Assembly: GCF_018617855.1 (NCBI RefSeq)
Contig: NZ_JACSKY010000002.1
Location: 186,001-250,000, forward strand
From: Exiguobacterium qingdaonense
Lineage (GTDB): Bacteria > Bacillota > Bacilli > Exiguobacteriales > Exiguobacteriaceae
Reading direction: 5' to 3'
DNA: 64,000 nt
This document shows positions 9,447 to 18,651 of this stretch, piece after piece; position 1 is the first letter of the stretch; the number at the start of each line of letters is the position of its first letter. A program made the translations under genes and the position numbers. The notes below the pieces were generated by a model that worked only from the letters and a program-made list of their open reading frames with translations, was not told the DNA's origin and made no database searches.

Positions 9447-9474
9447 TTGACAAATCATTTGATTCCGCTATGCT
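9447..9474 (+). promoter_or_regulatory. cshB: SigA promoter of cshB
   Basis: TTGACA (9447-9452), a 16-base spacer, TATGCT (9469-9474). It starts at the first base after the binding-protein stop codon, so cshB can be expressed independently. Confidence 0.65.
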
Positions 9475-9507
9475 AGGAAAAGTGGAAAGAAACAGGAGGT
9501 GTATCGA

Positions 9508-10851
9508 TTGAACAGCTTCCAACAGTTCAAATTGCTACCGTTTATGGTTGATGCGTTAACAGAAAAACGCATTACGAAACCGACCGATATACAAGCCCGG
9601 ATTATTCCGGCTGCCTTGAATGGTCGAGATATTATTGGAAAATCACAGACAGGAACGGGTAAAACGCTTGCGTTCTTGTTACCGATCGTCGAAGCGATCA
9701 ATCCAGAAGAAGCTTCGGTCCAGGCAATCGTTGTCGCACCGACACGCGAGCTCGCTTGGCAAATTCACGAGGAATTGAAATCGATTCTAGTGAAAAACCC
9801 GGATTACATCAAATCTAGTCTGATTGTCGGTGGGACAGACCGCGAACGTCAAATCGATAAGATGAAAAACCCACCACAACTCATCATCGGGACACCAGGA
9901 CGTATCCTTGATTTGATGAAGGCACAGGCATTGTTCCCACACAAAGTGACACACTTTGTCGTCGATGAAGCCGATCAAATGCTCGATATGGGATTCTTGC
10001 CAGAAGTCGACCGCATTGCGCAGTCGCTTCCTGAAAAACTGCAGACGATGGTCTTCTCGGCTACGATTCCAGAGAACCTTGAGCCGTTCCTGAAGAAGTA
10101 TCTTCACGATCCACGCTTTGCAGAAGCGAGTCCTGAGCATCGCGTCGCACCTAAAATCAAACACCATGTCATCCCGGTGCGTCACCGTGACCGGAAGGAA
10201 CTGACTGTCGAGGTTGCGAAGGCGATCAATCCGTTCGTTTGTCTCGTGTTCACGAACACGAAACAAGAGGCAGATGAACTAGAGGCGTCGTTCCGTGAGG
10301 CGGGGTTAAATGTCGGCACACTACATGGTGATATGCAGGCACGTCGTCGCAAGCAAGCCATCAAAGATATTAACGGAGCGAAATATCAATACGTGATCGC
10401 TACGGATTTGGCAGCTCGTGGAATCGATATTTCCGGCGTATCTCACGTCATCAATCACGGCATCCCGAAAGATCTTGATTTCTATACGCACCGTGTCGGT
10501 CGTACCGGTCGTGCGGGCGCTTCAGGTGAGGCATATACGCTATACGAGGACCATGAAAACGGACCGATCAATCGTCTCGAAGAGCGTGGGTTCGAATTTA
10601 CACACGTTGACCTTAGAAACGGTTCGATCCAACCGATCAAGACTCGTCGCCGTCGCCAAACAGACCGCAAAATGAAGGTCTCGCATACGGCACATAGCCG
10701 TATGGCCGGTGAGATTAAAAAGGCTAAGAAAAAAGTGAAGCCTGGCTATAAGAAGAAGTTCAAGTATAAGTTGAAAGAGACTGCTTCACGTGAGCATATG
10801 CAACAACAGCGCTCGGATCGCCGGGCCGCACGTAAGAAGAACAAACGTTAA
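9508..10851 (+). CDS. cshB: DEAD-box RNA helicase CshB
   Basis: ATP-dependent RNA helicase linked to cold adaptation, ribosome assembly and RNA turnover. The 447-aa protein has Q-motif-like PTDIQ, motif I (SQTGTGKT), PTRELA, motif II DEAD (VVDEADQML), SAT, and the C-terminal motifs including ARGIDI and HRVGRTGR. A long basic tail rich in K and R follows, ending near KKNKR, as in B. subtilis CshB. A GTG at 9499 overlaps the AGGAGG, so the TTG at 9508, eight bases after it, is the likely start. It lies upstream of nfo, as in B. subtilis. Confidence 0.95.
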   Translation: MNSFQQFKLLPFMVDALTEKRITKPTDIQARIIPAALNGRDIIGKSQTGTGKTLAFLLPIVEAINPEEASVQAIVVAPTRELAWQIHEELKSILVKNPDYIKSSLIVGGTDRERQIDKMKNPPQLIIGTPGRILDLMKAQALFPHKVTHFVVDEADQMLDMGFLPEVDRIAQSLPEKLQTMVFSATIPENLEPFLKKYLHDPRFAEASPEHRVAPKIKHHVIPVRHRDRKELTVEVAKAINPFVCLVFTNTKQEADELEASFREAGLNVGTLHGDMQARRRKQAIKDINGAKYQYVIATDLAARGIDISGVSHVINHGIPKDLDFYTHRVGRTGRAGASGEAYTLYEDHENGPINRLEERGFEFTHVDLRNGSIQPIKTRRRRQTDRKMKVSHTAHSRMAGEIKKAKKKVKPGYKKKFKYKLKETASREHMQQQRSDRRAARKKNKR

Positions 10852-10857
10852 ATCTGA

Positions 10858-10891
10858 AAGAATCGACTTCTTGGAGTCGGTTCTTCTTTTT
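10858..10891 (+). terminator. Terminator after cshB
   Basis: An 11-bp stem (10858-10868 with 10875-10885, one G-U) is followed by CTTTTT. Confidence 0.85.
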
Positions 10892-10931
10892 GTGTAAACT
10901 AAAGAAAGAAGCATATGAAGGGAAGATGATG

Positions 10932-11834
10932 ATGTTAAAAATAGGTTCACACGTTTCGGTATCAGGTAAAAAAATGTTATTAGCGGGTAGTGAAGAAGCC
11001 GTTTCATACGGAGCGAATACGATGATGGTATATACCGGTGCACCCCAAAATACACGACGTAAGCCAATTGAAGATTTGAATATTGAGGCGGCACTCCAGC
11101 ATATGGCTGCACACGATATCGAGGAGATTGTCGTTCATGCCCCGTATATTATTAACCTCGGAAACACGACGAAGCCGGAGACGTTTGAACTCGCCGTTTC
11201 CTTTTTGACGCAGGAACTTGAACGGGCAGAAGCGCTCCAAGTGGCACGCCATGTCGTCCTTCACCCAGGCGCTCATGTCGGTGCGGGAGAAGAGGTTGGT
11301 CTCGCTCGAATCATCGAAGGACTCAATGAAGTATTGACGGGCAATGAACAAGTCAAGATTGCACTTGAGACGATGGCTGGGAAAGGAAGCGAACTCGGTA
11401 AGACGTTTGAAGAACTGGCGACCATCATTGACGGGGTGACGCACAATGAGCGTTTGTCTGTCTGTTTTGATACGTGTCACGTTCACGACGCCGGGTACGA
11501 TTTAGTCGGTGATTTAGATGGTGTCATCGAACAATTCGATCGCATCGTCGGACTCGACCGTCTCGGTGTCATTCACGTGAACGACTCGAAGAATGTACGT
11601 GGGGCGAAAAAGGACCGTCATGAAAACATTGGCTACGGAGAGATTGGTTTCGATACGTTAAATCGAATCATTCACCACGAAGCATTTGCACATCTTCCAA
11701 AAATATTAGAGACACCGTATATCCCAATCAGCGAAAAAACAAAAGTGGCACCATACAAGCAAGAAATTGAGATGTTCCGCGCTAATCAATTTGATTCGGA
11801 GTGGCGTGAACGCTTCACGCTGTCTCATCAGTAA
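10932..11834 (+). CDS. nfo: Endonuclease IV (AP endonuclease)
   Basis: Zinc-dependent TIM-barrel nuclease that incises at abasic sites in base excision repair. The 300-aa protein has the family motifs [29 protein letters not shown] and HVNDSK, which carry the three-zinc ligands, and the late [10 protein letters not shown]. Three ATG codons stand in a row at 10926, 10929 and 10932; the last gives the family start MLKIGSHVS and sits about nine bases from AAGGG. The next gene follows after three bases. Confidence 0.96.
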   Translation: MLKIGSHVSVSGKKMLLAGSEEAVSYGANTMMVYTGAPQNTRRKPIEDLNIEAALQHMAAHDIEEIVVHAPYIINLGNTTKPETFELAVSFLTQELERAEALQVARHVVLHPGAHVGAGEEVGLARIIEGLNEVLTGNEQVKIALETMAGKGSELGKTFEELATIIDGVTHNERLSVCFDTCHVHDAGYDLVGDLDGVIEQFDRIVGLDRLGVIHVNDSKNVRGAKKDRHENIGYGEIGFDTLNRIIHHEAFAHLPKILETPYIPISEKTKVAPYKQEIEMFRANQFDSEWRERFTLSHQ

Positions 11835-11837
11835 ACG

Positions 11838-12404
11838 ATGGCAATCCTTCAGATTGACCCAAAGCTCTACGATGTCTGGAACGCGTTCCCGACCTACTTC
11901 CTTGAACAGAGTCCACTTTATGTGAAAGGGGCGGTGACGACACCGACCGTATTCATCGAAGTGCTCGGGCATGGGATTGTGGCGGAGGCAGAAGTGTTGT
12001 TAGAGGAAAAGATTGAGCGACCTGACGATCCATATTGGCTCGGAGAAGAGGAAGAAGGAGAGACCACGTATAGCCTGGTCGATTTACTCCAACTTCACTT
12101 CCATCATCCTCTTTTAAAAAGTGGGATGTATGAGGAAGGTGAATCGTACGAGTCGATTCAAAAAAAGTGGAGGGACGGCTATCACGTACCATCGTCGAAA
12201 TGGACGAAAGAGACATATGAAGCGCATTTGTTTCAGGAGAAACATGTCTTATATGCTCCGGTGACAACATGCTCTGTTTGTGACATCGACCTTTTCGAGC
12301 GTTACGGGAACGATGCATTGAAACTGATGGAGTATCATTTGCAGGACGGCCGAGGAATTTGGGTTTGCCCTACCTGTCATAAGGCGCTTCATGTACTAGA
12401 CTAA
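11838..12404 (+). CDS. Unrecognised 188-aa protein with a C-terminal CxxC...CxxCH finger
   Basis: I do not recognise the family with confidence. The N-terminal two thirds look soluble, acidic and unremarkable (an EEEEGE run near residue 70). The C-terminus has CSVCD about residue 145 and CPTCHKALH about residue 178, separated by roughly 30 residues that include MEYHL. That spacing resembles the zinc-binding scaffold of HNH/McrA-type nucleases, but the usual HH pair reads YH, so it may be a degenerate or non-catalytic finger. It begins three bases after nfo with no ribosome site of its own, so it is probably coupled to nfo translation. A role next to the repair enzyme is a guess from context only. 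Confidence 0.7.
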   Translation: MAILQIDPKLYDVWNAFPTYFLEQSPLYVKGAVTTPTVFIEVLGHGIVAEAEVLLEEKIERPDDPYWLGEEEEGETTYSLVDLLQLHFHHPLLKSGMYEEGESYESIQKKWRDGYHVPSSKWTKETYEAHLFQEKHVLYAPVTTCSVCDIDLFERYGNDALKLMEYHLQDGRGIWVCPTCHKALHVLD

Positions 12405-12437
12405 AAAACGATGCCCGAGAAGAGGGCATCGTTTTTT
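12403..12437. terminator. Strong bidirectional terminator
   Basis: Fourteen-base arms (12403-12416 and 12424-12437) pair perfectly, with A-runs and T-runs on the flanks. It serves the nfo operon and the converging XapX gene. Confidence 0.92.
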
Positions 12438-12606
12438 AGAATGGCCAGTTCGCCACGGCGAACTGGTAAACTTTCATTCCGAGGAAGACCCCGAAAATAC
12501 CGACAACCCCTGGAAGTACTGGTGGGGCCGGGAGCGGTAATTTGAGCGCTGTAAAAATCGCACCACAAATCAAACCGGCAAGTAATGATAATAAAATTTC
12601 CTGCAT
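12436..12606 (-). CDS. XapX (DUF1427) small membrane protein
   Basis: A 56-aa minus-strand gene. The protein starts MQEILLSLLAGLICGAIF, then LKLPLPAPPVLPGVVGI and a second hydrophobic stretch. This is the XapX-domain pattern: two membrane helices with a proline-rich LPxPAPP turn. GGAGG lies eight bases upstream of its ATG. The function of the domain is not established. It is monocistronic, between a shared terminator and ppk. Confidence 0.85.
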   Translation of the reverse strand: MQEILLSLLAGLICGAIFTALKLPLPAPPVLPGVVGIFGVFLGMKVYQFAVANWPF

Positions 12607-12700
12607 GTATAATTCCTCCGTCTCTTAATCATGAAAGCGTTTTATAAAGAGTTGACCGAATTCATTATACAATGACTTTGTGCATTTGAGAAGTCTAACA

Positions 12701-14866
12701 TCAGTCATCTGTCATTTTCTCATTCTCTGCTCGAAGACGAAGCACTTCACGTTCTGCCCAATTTGAAGGCTCCCGCTCGAATACGCTCGGAATATTGTTC
12801 CATCGCCCTCCCGTGTATTGATGAATGATGATTTGAGACTGGATTTCGTCTTCTTTGTTTCCGCGTTTCACATACGTATACCGACCGTCGGAACGTTGTC
12901 TTCTCGCCTTGACGTTATCAACCAGTTGAAGCGCCATCATATCTTTGATATATGTCTTATGCGATGGATCGAGGATGGGGAAGAGGATCTCGATTCGTTT
13001 CTTCATATTCCTCGTCATCCAGTCTGCTGAAGAACAATACAAGTCTTCATTCCCATTTTGATAAAAATAGAAGATTCTCGAATGTTCGAGATAGCGGTCG
13101 ATGATCGAGACGACTTGAATGTTCTCGGATACTCCTTTGATTCCTGGTCTCAAACAACAGATGCCTCGTACAATCAAGTCAATCTTCACCCCGGCCGAGG
13201 AGGCATCATACAATTTCGTGATGATGGCCCGATCTGTAATCGAGTTCATTTTTGCGACAATCCGACCATTTCCATACTTTTCATGCAATTTAATCTCATC
13301 TTCGATTTTTTGAATGAAGAAATGTTTCATATCGTCAGGGGACGTCTCGAACTGATGCCAAGAAGGTCTCTCTCCGTATCCTGATAACCAGTTAAAAAAG
13401 TTTGTCGCATCTTCTGCGAGTTCCTCGTTCGTAGTGAGAAGCCCGATATCCGTATACAGTTTGGCGGTCGTATCATTATAGTTTCCGGTCCCTAGATGAA
13501 CGAAACGTTGGAGCACGCCACCCTCTAATATTCGAACGACGAGCGTGATCTTTGAATGAGTTTTGAGTTCTTTATAACCATAAATCACGTGAGCACCAGC
13601 TTTTTCAAGTTGCTTCGCCCATTGAATATTTTTTTCTTCATCAAAGCGTGCTTTCAGTTCAACGAGCACGGTCACTTGTTTACCGCTCTCGGCCGCATCG
13701 GTCAATGCCTTGATAATAGGGGAGTCCCCTGAGACGCGATAGAGTGTCTGTTTAATGGCAAGTACATTCGGGTCCTTGGCGGCTTGTGCGATGAATCGGA
13801 CAACTGGGTCGAACGAGTGGTACGGGTGATGGAGCAAGTAATCCTGTTTGGCGATACTTTGGAATAAATCTTTACCGGACTCGAGTCCCTCCGGAATGAA
13901 TGGAATCAACGTCTCATTGATCATGTCGTCATACTCTATGCCAATCTGACTATATATTCCAAATAAGAATGTCAGGTCAATCGGACCATCGACGATGAAA
14001 ATGTCACGGTCTTGCAAATCGAGGACATCTTGGAGCATGAACAACAGCTCTTTTCGTAATGAGCGTTGTTGCACTTCGAGGCGGATGCCCACCCCATAAC
14101 GTCGTTTTTTTAGTTCTTTCTCGATTTGTTTCAAAACGTCGCGACTGTCCTCCTCGTGGAAAGGCATATCCGCGTTACGAGTGATTCGGAACGGCATCGT
14201 CGATTCGACGACAAACCCTTTAAAGAGCGAATCGATGAACTGGATAATCAAGTCCTCGAGCAAGATTAAATCCGTATGTTCCTCTTCATCCGTAGGCAGT
14301 TCAAGATAACGGGGGAGGACGGATGGTACTTGGACGAGGGCGAGTCGTTTTTTACCTTCGCCATTTGAAGCAATTTCAACTGCGATATTCAATGACTTTG
14401 ATAAGAGCATGGGAAACGGACGATATGCATCGACCGCTATCGGAGTTAGAACCGGAAATACATGTGTCCGGAAATACTCTTTCACGAAATCTAGTTGCGT
14501 GTGATTTAAATGCTTCGTTCGTAAAAAACGAACGTTTTGATTCGACAGTTGTTTCGTGATTTTTTTATATGTTGCATATTGGATCTCGACGAGTTCTTGA
14601 GCCCGCATTGAAATGGCTTTAATTTGTTGTTTCGGTGTGAGTCCGGTCTTGTCCTCTGGACGGTTGAATCCGGCGAGCACTTCATCTTTCAACCCACCGA
14701 CACGCACCATATAAAACTCATCAAGGTTCGAACTGAAAATCGCCAAAAACTTCAATCGTTCCATCAATGGGGTCCGGTCATCCATAGCTTCTTGAAGAAC
14801 GCGTTCATTGAAATCGAGCCAACTTAGTTCACGATTATTAAAGTGCTCATATAAATAATCGGTCAT
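12701..14866 (-). CDS. ppk: Polyphosphate kinase 1
   Basis: Reversibly polymerises ATP gamma-phosphate into polyphosphate at the membrane. The 721-aa protein shows the N domain (FNNRELSWLDFNERVL), the head domain, and two phospholipase-D-like domains carrying THSKITLVVR, with the phosphorylated histidine, and HLGTGNYND. Full family length. It starts two bases after the ppx stop, with AAGGAGG inside the end of ppx, so the pair is coupled. Having both synthesis and breakdown enzymes in one unit points to managed polyphosphate turnover. Confidence 0.97.
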   Translation of the reverse strand: MTDYLYEHFNNRELSWLDFNERVLQEAMDDRTPLMERLKFLAIFSSNLDEFYMVRVGGLKDEVLAGFNRPEDKTGLTPKQQIKAISMRAQELVEIQYATYKKITKQLSNQNVRFLRTKHLNHTQLDFVKEYFRTHVFPVLTPIAVDAYRPFPMLLSKSLNIAVEIASNGEGKKRLALVQVPSVLPRYLELPTDEEEHTDLILLEDLIIQFIDSLFKGFVVESTMPFRITRNADMPFHEEDSRDVLKQIEKELKKRRYGVGIRLEVQQRSLRKELLFMLQDVLDLQDRDIFIVDGPIDLTFLFGIYSQIGIEYDDMINETLIPFIPEGLESGKDLFQSIAKQDYLLHHPYHSFDPVVRFIAQAAKDPNVLAIKQTLYRVSGDSPIIKALTDAAESGKQVTVLVELKARFDEEKNIQWAKQLEKAGAHVIYGYKELKTHSKITLVVRILEGGVLQRFVHLGTGNYNDTTAKLYTDIGLLTTNEELAEDATNFFNWLSGYGERPSWHQFETSPDDMKHFFIQKIEDEIKLHEKYGNGRIVAKMNSITDRAIITKLYDASSAGVKIDLIVRGICCLRPGIKGVSENIQVVSIIDRYLEHSRIFYFYQNGNEDLYCSSADWMTRNMKKRIEILFPILDPSHKTYIKDMMALQLVDNVKARRQRSDGRYTYVKRGNKEDEIQSQIIIHQYTGGRWNNIPSVFEREPSNWAEREVLRLRAENEKMTDD

Positions 14867-14868
14867 CG

Positions 14869-16398
14869 TTATTCCTCCTTGCTGAAGATGATGTCAATCG
14901 ATTGATCGATCGCACGCTCCAAATGTTTTTTATGTCGTGTGCTTCGCTGTAACTCAAAACGAGCAGGTCCATTCGTATCGAGTGAGATTGTAAGTCCATC
15001 TTTCGAACGAGACACGTGAACATCTGTAACGATTTGGCGCTCTGTCAAATCGAGGGCGTCAACGAGTTTGACGATGGAACCGAGCAATTCAAGACTTCTC
15101 AACAGTTTTTGGTCAAACCACTTTGGAAAAGCCTCGATATGTTGTTCTAACACGCGTTTTGACTTGAATGATGTGACGAGTGCAAGGGCGAGTCGGTCTT
15201 CATTGTTTAATCCCTTGAAGTCATTGGTGGTGATTAAATGAAAAGTGTGGTCACTTTTATTGTTATGGTCAATATATTCACCTACGTAGGCGAGGCGGCA
15301 AGCCCCTTCGAGGAGACCGGGTTCGAACGGTCTTGGTTTGATTGCCTTCTCTTCGATCAGCCCGGTATATAGTTGACGGGCAAGCCGAATCAAGTGTTGG
15401 TGTCGGACTGGATTGACGTCATATTGTTTTTCAAAATGCCGAAAACTTTCTTCTTTGACATCGGCAAAGCGAATTTTATCGTGCTCATGCAAATAATTCT
15501 CATAGAACAATCCTTCTCGAAGTCCGTTGTTACTCATCGTGAACTCAGGAACTTTTAAATATTTGGCGAGTTCCCCGATTGCCGTGACGGCCGGTGCGAT
15601 GATGTCGACACGGTCTTTTGAGAGGCCGTCCAGGCGACCGAGTTGTTTAGACGACATACCGACGAGCTCATCGACGACCTCCTCTAATTGCTCGGCAGAG
15701 ATCGTGTATTGATGGATTCCCTCGAGCGGGAAGCTCGACATGGTCTGCTCGACGCGCACTAAGTTACGGGCCGTCCCACCGACACCGACAAGGGGGACAC
15801 CATGTGGCTCTAGCCATTCAATTTCTTTGAACGCCTTCTTTAAGTAAGAGATCAAAGCCTTCCTTTCGTCTTTCGTCATCGTTTCATCTTTCATGAACTC
15901 CTTCGTCAACGTCACGGCACCGAATGGAAAACTGTGATAGAAGACAAGTTCTCGATTTTGAAAGTATGTGACCTCCATTGACCCACCACCAATATCGACC
16001 GAATATCCATCTTCGATATATGTGGAATTGACGATGGCGGAGTATCCATAAAATGCTTCCTCGTAATCGCTTAACAATCGGATGGTCATTCCTGTCGACT
16101 GCTTGACGTTCTTCAAAATCTCCTCTGAATTGTTCGCATTACGAATGGCTGCCGTCGCAACGGGAAGAACATCCGTAACGGCATGATGGTCATTCAACTC
16201 TTTGAAGTGACGTAACGTCTCGATAAGTGAAGCAATCCCTTCCTCGGTCATTTCGTTCGAATCACTAATATGACTGGACAAGCGAGCGACTTCCTTCACA
16301 TTTAAACGTTCAAAATATTGTCCCTGTCCATTCACTTCAAAGATGACATTTCGAATCGAGTTCGACCCGATATCAATAACCGCAAGTTTCTTTGTCAT
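14869..16398 (-). CDS. ppx: Exopolyphosphatase (Ppx/GppA family)
   Basis: Removes terminal phosphate from polyphosphate. The 509-aa protein has the ASKHA-fold ATPase core at the N-terminus, with the phosphate-loop motif DIGSNSIR (8-15) and SVDIGGGSMEV, followed by an HD-like helical domain (about 320-500) that distinguishes the long family members. GppA-type pppGpp hydrolysis cannot be excluded from sequence alone. An AAAGGGATGG lies upstream of the ATG. First gene of the ppx-ppk unit. Confidence 0.93.
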   Translation of the reverse strand: MTKKLAVIDIGSNSIRNVIFEVNGQGQYFERLNVKEVARLSSHISDSNEMTEEGIASLIETLRHFKELNDHHAVTDVLPVATAAIRNANNSEEILKNVKQSTGMTIRLLSDYEEAFYGYSAIVNSTYIEDGYSVDIGGGSMEVTYFQNRELVFYHSFPFGAVTLTKEFMKDETMTKDERKALISYLKKAFKEIEWLEPHGVPLVGVGGTARNLVRVEQTMSSFPLEGIHQYTISAEQLEEVVDELVGMSSKQLGRLDGLSKDRVDIIAPAVTAIGELAKYLKVPEFTMSNNGLREGLFYENYLHEHDKIRFADVKEESFRHFEKQYDVNPVRHQHLIRLARQLYTGLIEEKAIKPRPFEPGLLEGACRLAYVGEYIDHNNKSDHTFHLITTNDFKGLNNEDRLALALVTSFKSKRVLEQHIEAFPKWFDQKLLRSLELLGSIVKLVDALDLTERQIVTDVHVSRSKDGLTISLDTNGPARFELQRSTRHKKHLERAIDQSIDIIFSKEE

Positions 16399-16498
16399 AA
16401 TACCATCCCTTTCATAATTCTAGTGTAATCGACAAAGTTTTGAACGAACATATGATTTACGTGATTTTTAATATTTGATTCGATGAAAAAGGTCTCAC

Positions 16499-16527
16499 TT
16501 GAAGGTATACTAGTTATTCTGTATAAT
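16499..16527 (+). promoter_or_regulatory. SigA promoter of the zinc uptake operon
   Basis: TTGAAG (16499-16504), a 17-base spacer, TATAAT (16522-16527). Confidence 0.7.
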
Positions 16528-16540
16528 ACAGACGCCTAGA

Positions 16541-16561
16541 AAGTAGAAATGATTACGATTT
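16541..16561 (+). promoter_or_regulatory. Probable Zur box
   Basis: The right half matches the Bacilli Zur consensus exactly (ATTACGATTT at 16552-16561) and the left half matches in most positions. It lies just downstream of the predicted transcription start of an operon that ends with zur itself. Confidence 0.7.
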
Positions 16562-16585
16562 ATTAAATGAGAGAAGGGATAATAC

Positions 16586-17347
16586 ATGATGTCATCCGTC
16601 GTGAAACTAAATGATGTATCTTATTCATATGATGGGACAGCAGCGTTAACAGACGTATCGATTGATATTCGACGAGGTGAGTTTGTTGCGATCGTTGGCG
16701 ATAACGGTTCGGGAAAATCAACCATGACCCGTCTCATTCTTGGGTTATTAAAACCGAAGCATGGGACAGTCGAGCTGTTCGGGAAACCGATCTCACAGTT
16801 TAAAGATAAGTCTCGTATCAGTTACGTTTCCCAAAAAGCAGCGTCATTTAACTCGGGCTTTCCCGTCACAGTAGAAGAAGTAGTGGCGATGGGAAGGTAT
16901 GGACGTCTCGGTTTGTTCAAACGATTGAAAACTGAAGATCGGTCTGCGATTAGACGAGCACTCGAAACGGTGAATATGTGGGACTTCCGACATCGGAAAA
17001 TTGGTGATCTATCCGGTGGTCAGCAACAACGTGTCTTCATTGCAAGGGCGATGGTCAATCAACCCGACTTATTGATTTTGGATGAACCGACTGTAGGGGT
17101 TGACCAAAAGCACCTTAAAGATTTTTATGACGTGTTACATTTACTGAGAGAGCAAACGTCGTGCACATTCATTCTTGTCACGCATGATTTAAACGTTGTG
17201 ACGAACCTCGTCACGAAAGTGATTCATCTCGACCGTGGTAGTCTAGCCTGTGATTGCGGGTTAAAAGAATATAGCGAAATTGACCAACTCGCTCCGTCCA
17301 TCAGACCTTACCCGGTGAAGGTGCTCATTCATGAGGAGACGACATGA
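16586..17347 (+). CDS. znuC: Zinc ABC transporter ATP-binding protein
   Basis: ATPase of a high-affinity Zn(II) importer. The 253-aa protein has Walker A GDNGSGKST, the signature LSGGQQQR, Walker B LLILDEP and the H-loop TH (VTHDLN). Metal class is inferred from the following ZnuB-type permease and Zur. Two ATGs stand at 16586 and 16589 behind AGAAGGGA. Overlaps the permease gene by four bases (ATGA). No solute-binding gene (znuA) is in the cluster, so the binding lipoprotein must be encoded elsewhere. Confidence 0.93.
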   Translation: MMSSVVKLNDVSYSYDGTAALTDVSIDIRRGEFVAIVGDNGSGKSTMTRLILGLLKPKHGTVELFGKPISQFKDKSRISYVSQKAASFNSGFPVTVEEVVAMGRYGRLGLFKRLKTEDRSAIRRALETVNMWDFRHRKIGDLSGGQQQRVFIARAMVNQPDLLILDEPTVGVDQKHLKDFYDVLHLLREQTSCTFILVTHDLNVVTNLVTKVIHLDRGSLACDCGLKEYSEIDQLAPSIRPYPVKVLIHEETT

Positions 17348-18192
17348 TTGTTGATTTATGGAACTATAGTTTTTTACGTTATGCGTTTATTGCAGCAATC
17401 GTCATCGGATTCACCGCTCCTTTAATCGGTTCATTTGTTGTTGTGAGACGAATGAGCTTGATTGCCGACGCCCTGTCACACGTAACGCTTGCCGGTATAT
17501 CATTCAGTTTATTTCTTGGGCAATACGTTGCCTTGTTCGCTGATTTAAACCCGCTTTATATGGGTACGTTTATTTCAGTGCTCGCTGCGCTCAGCCTCAA
17601 TTGGTTACGCGGGAAATATATTCACTTCCAAGAGTTGTCCATCCCGATCATGATGTCTGCGGGAATGGGGCTTAGTGCAATCTTCATATCACTCTCAAGA
17701 GGGTTTTCTATCGATTTATCGTCACTGTTATTTGGATCGATCTCTGCGGTGAGCCAATCCGATATCATGTTGATTGTCGGTGTGGCACTTGTCACCGTGA
17801 TTGTCATACTCATCTTTTACAAACAGTTGTTATTTTTGTCATTCGATGAGGAGCAGGCAAAAGTATCTGGATTACCGAGCACGATGCTCCACATCTTGTT
17901 TATGTTCATCGTGTCGCTTGTCATTGCTGTCAGCATGCGGATTGTTGGGACGCTTCTCGTATCGAGCTTGATTACGTTACCGGTCGCTGCCGCGTTACGG
18001 TTCACTTCGAGCTTCAAGCAGACGATTCTTTGGGCCGTCATCTTTGGGGAAGTCGCAACGATCGGAGGGCTTCTTTTCGCATATGAACTTGATGTTGCGC
18101 CAGGCGGGGTGATCGTGTTGATCGCTGTTGGAATTTTAGCAACTGTTATGACGTTTGAAAGAATGATAAGCTTTAGAAAAAAGGAGGTATAA
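17344..18192 (+). CDS. znuB: Zinc ABC transporter permease
   Basis: ABC-3 family inner-membrane channel subunit of the zinc importer. The 282-aa protein has about eight hydrophobic segments; the early SFVVVRRMSLIADALSH motif and the GTLLVSSLITLPVAAA stretch are typical of ZnuB/MntB-type permeases. Manganese cannot be excluded from this subunit alone, but cotranscription with zur and the Zur box support zinc. Coupled to znuC by a four-base overlap; zur begins one base after its stop. Confidence 0.92.
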   Translation: MIVDLWNYSFLRYAFIAAIVIGFTAPLIGSFVVVRRMSLIADALSHVTLAGISFSLFLGQYVALFADLNPLYMGTFISVLAALSLNWLRGKYIHFQELSIPIMMSAGMGLSAIFISLSRGFSIDLSSLLFGSISAVSQSDIMLIVGVALVTVIVILIFYKQLLFLSFDEEQAKVSGLPSTMLHILFMFIVSLVIAVSMRIVGTLLVSSLITLPVAAALRFTSSFKQTILWAVIFGEVATIGGLLFAYELDVAPGGVIVLIAVGILATVMTFERMISFRKKEV

Positions 18193-18193
18193 C

Positions 18194-18604
18194 ATGAATG
18201 AGACAGAACAACTGAACCGTCTTCGGGCGTCGTCTTTGAAAGTCACCCCGAAACGTCTTGAAATGTATGCCTTTCTCTCTGAAGAAGACCGTTACATTAG
18301 TGCGAAAGAAGTACTCGATTACATGCGGGCGAAGCATCCGACGATGAGTTTTGACACGGTCTACCGTAACCTCAAGTCGTTTGCCGAGGAAGGATTGCTC
18401 GAAGCGACAGAACTCGATGGAGAGAAAGCGTTTCGAGTCACATGTGGCACCTCGCACCACCATCATCATCTGATTTGTCGTAGCTGCGGAAAAACAAGAC
18501 TTCTCGACTTATGTCCAATGAGTTACGTGAAAACGATTGATCCTGAGTTTGAAGTCGTCGATCATAAGTTTGAGGTATATGGATATTGTAAGTCTTGTAT
18601 GTAA
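18194..18604 (+). CDS. zur: Zinc uptake repressor Zur (Fur family)
   Basis: Zn(II)-dependent repressor of zinc acquisition genes. The 136-aa protein has the N-terminal winged helix (SLKVTPKRLEMYAFL, SFDTVYRNLKS), the HHHHHLICRSCGK metal region and a late YCKSC, giving the two CxxC pairs of the structural zinc site. The histidine-rich run and location after znuCB favour Zur over Fur or PerR. AAAGGAGG precedes the ATG. Probably autoregulated through the Zur box at 16541. Confidence 0.95.
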   Translation: MNETEQLNRLRASSLKVTPKRLEMYAFLSEEDRYISAKEVLDYMRAKHPTMSFDTVYRNLKSFAEEGLLEATELDGEKAFRVTCGTSHHHHHLICRSCGKTRLLDLCPMSYVKTIDPEFEVVDHKFEVYGYCKSCM

Positions 18605-18631
18605 AAGGATTGAATGAATTCAATCCTTTTT
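18603..18631 (+). terminator. Terminator after zur
   Basis: AAAAGGATTGAA is mirrored by TTCAATCCTTTT and followed by T. It lies wholly between the zur stop and the nnr ribosome site. Confidence 0.85.
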
Positions 18632-18651
18632 GTATTGAAAGGGGAGATCTG

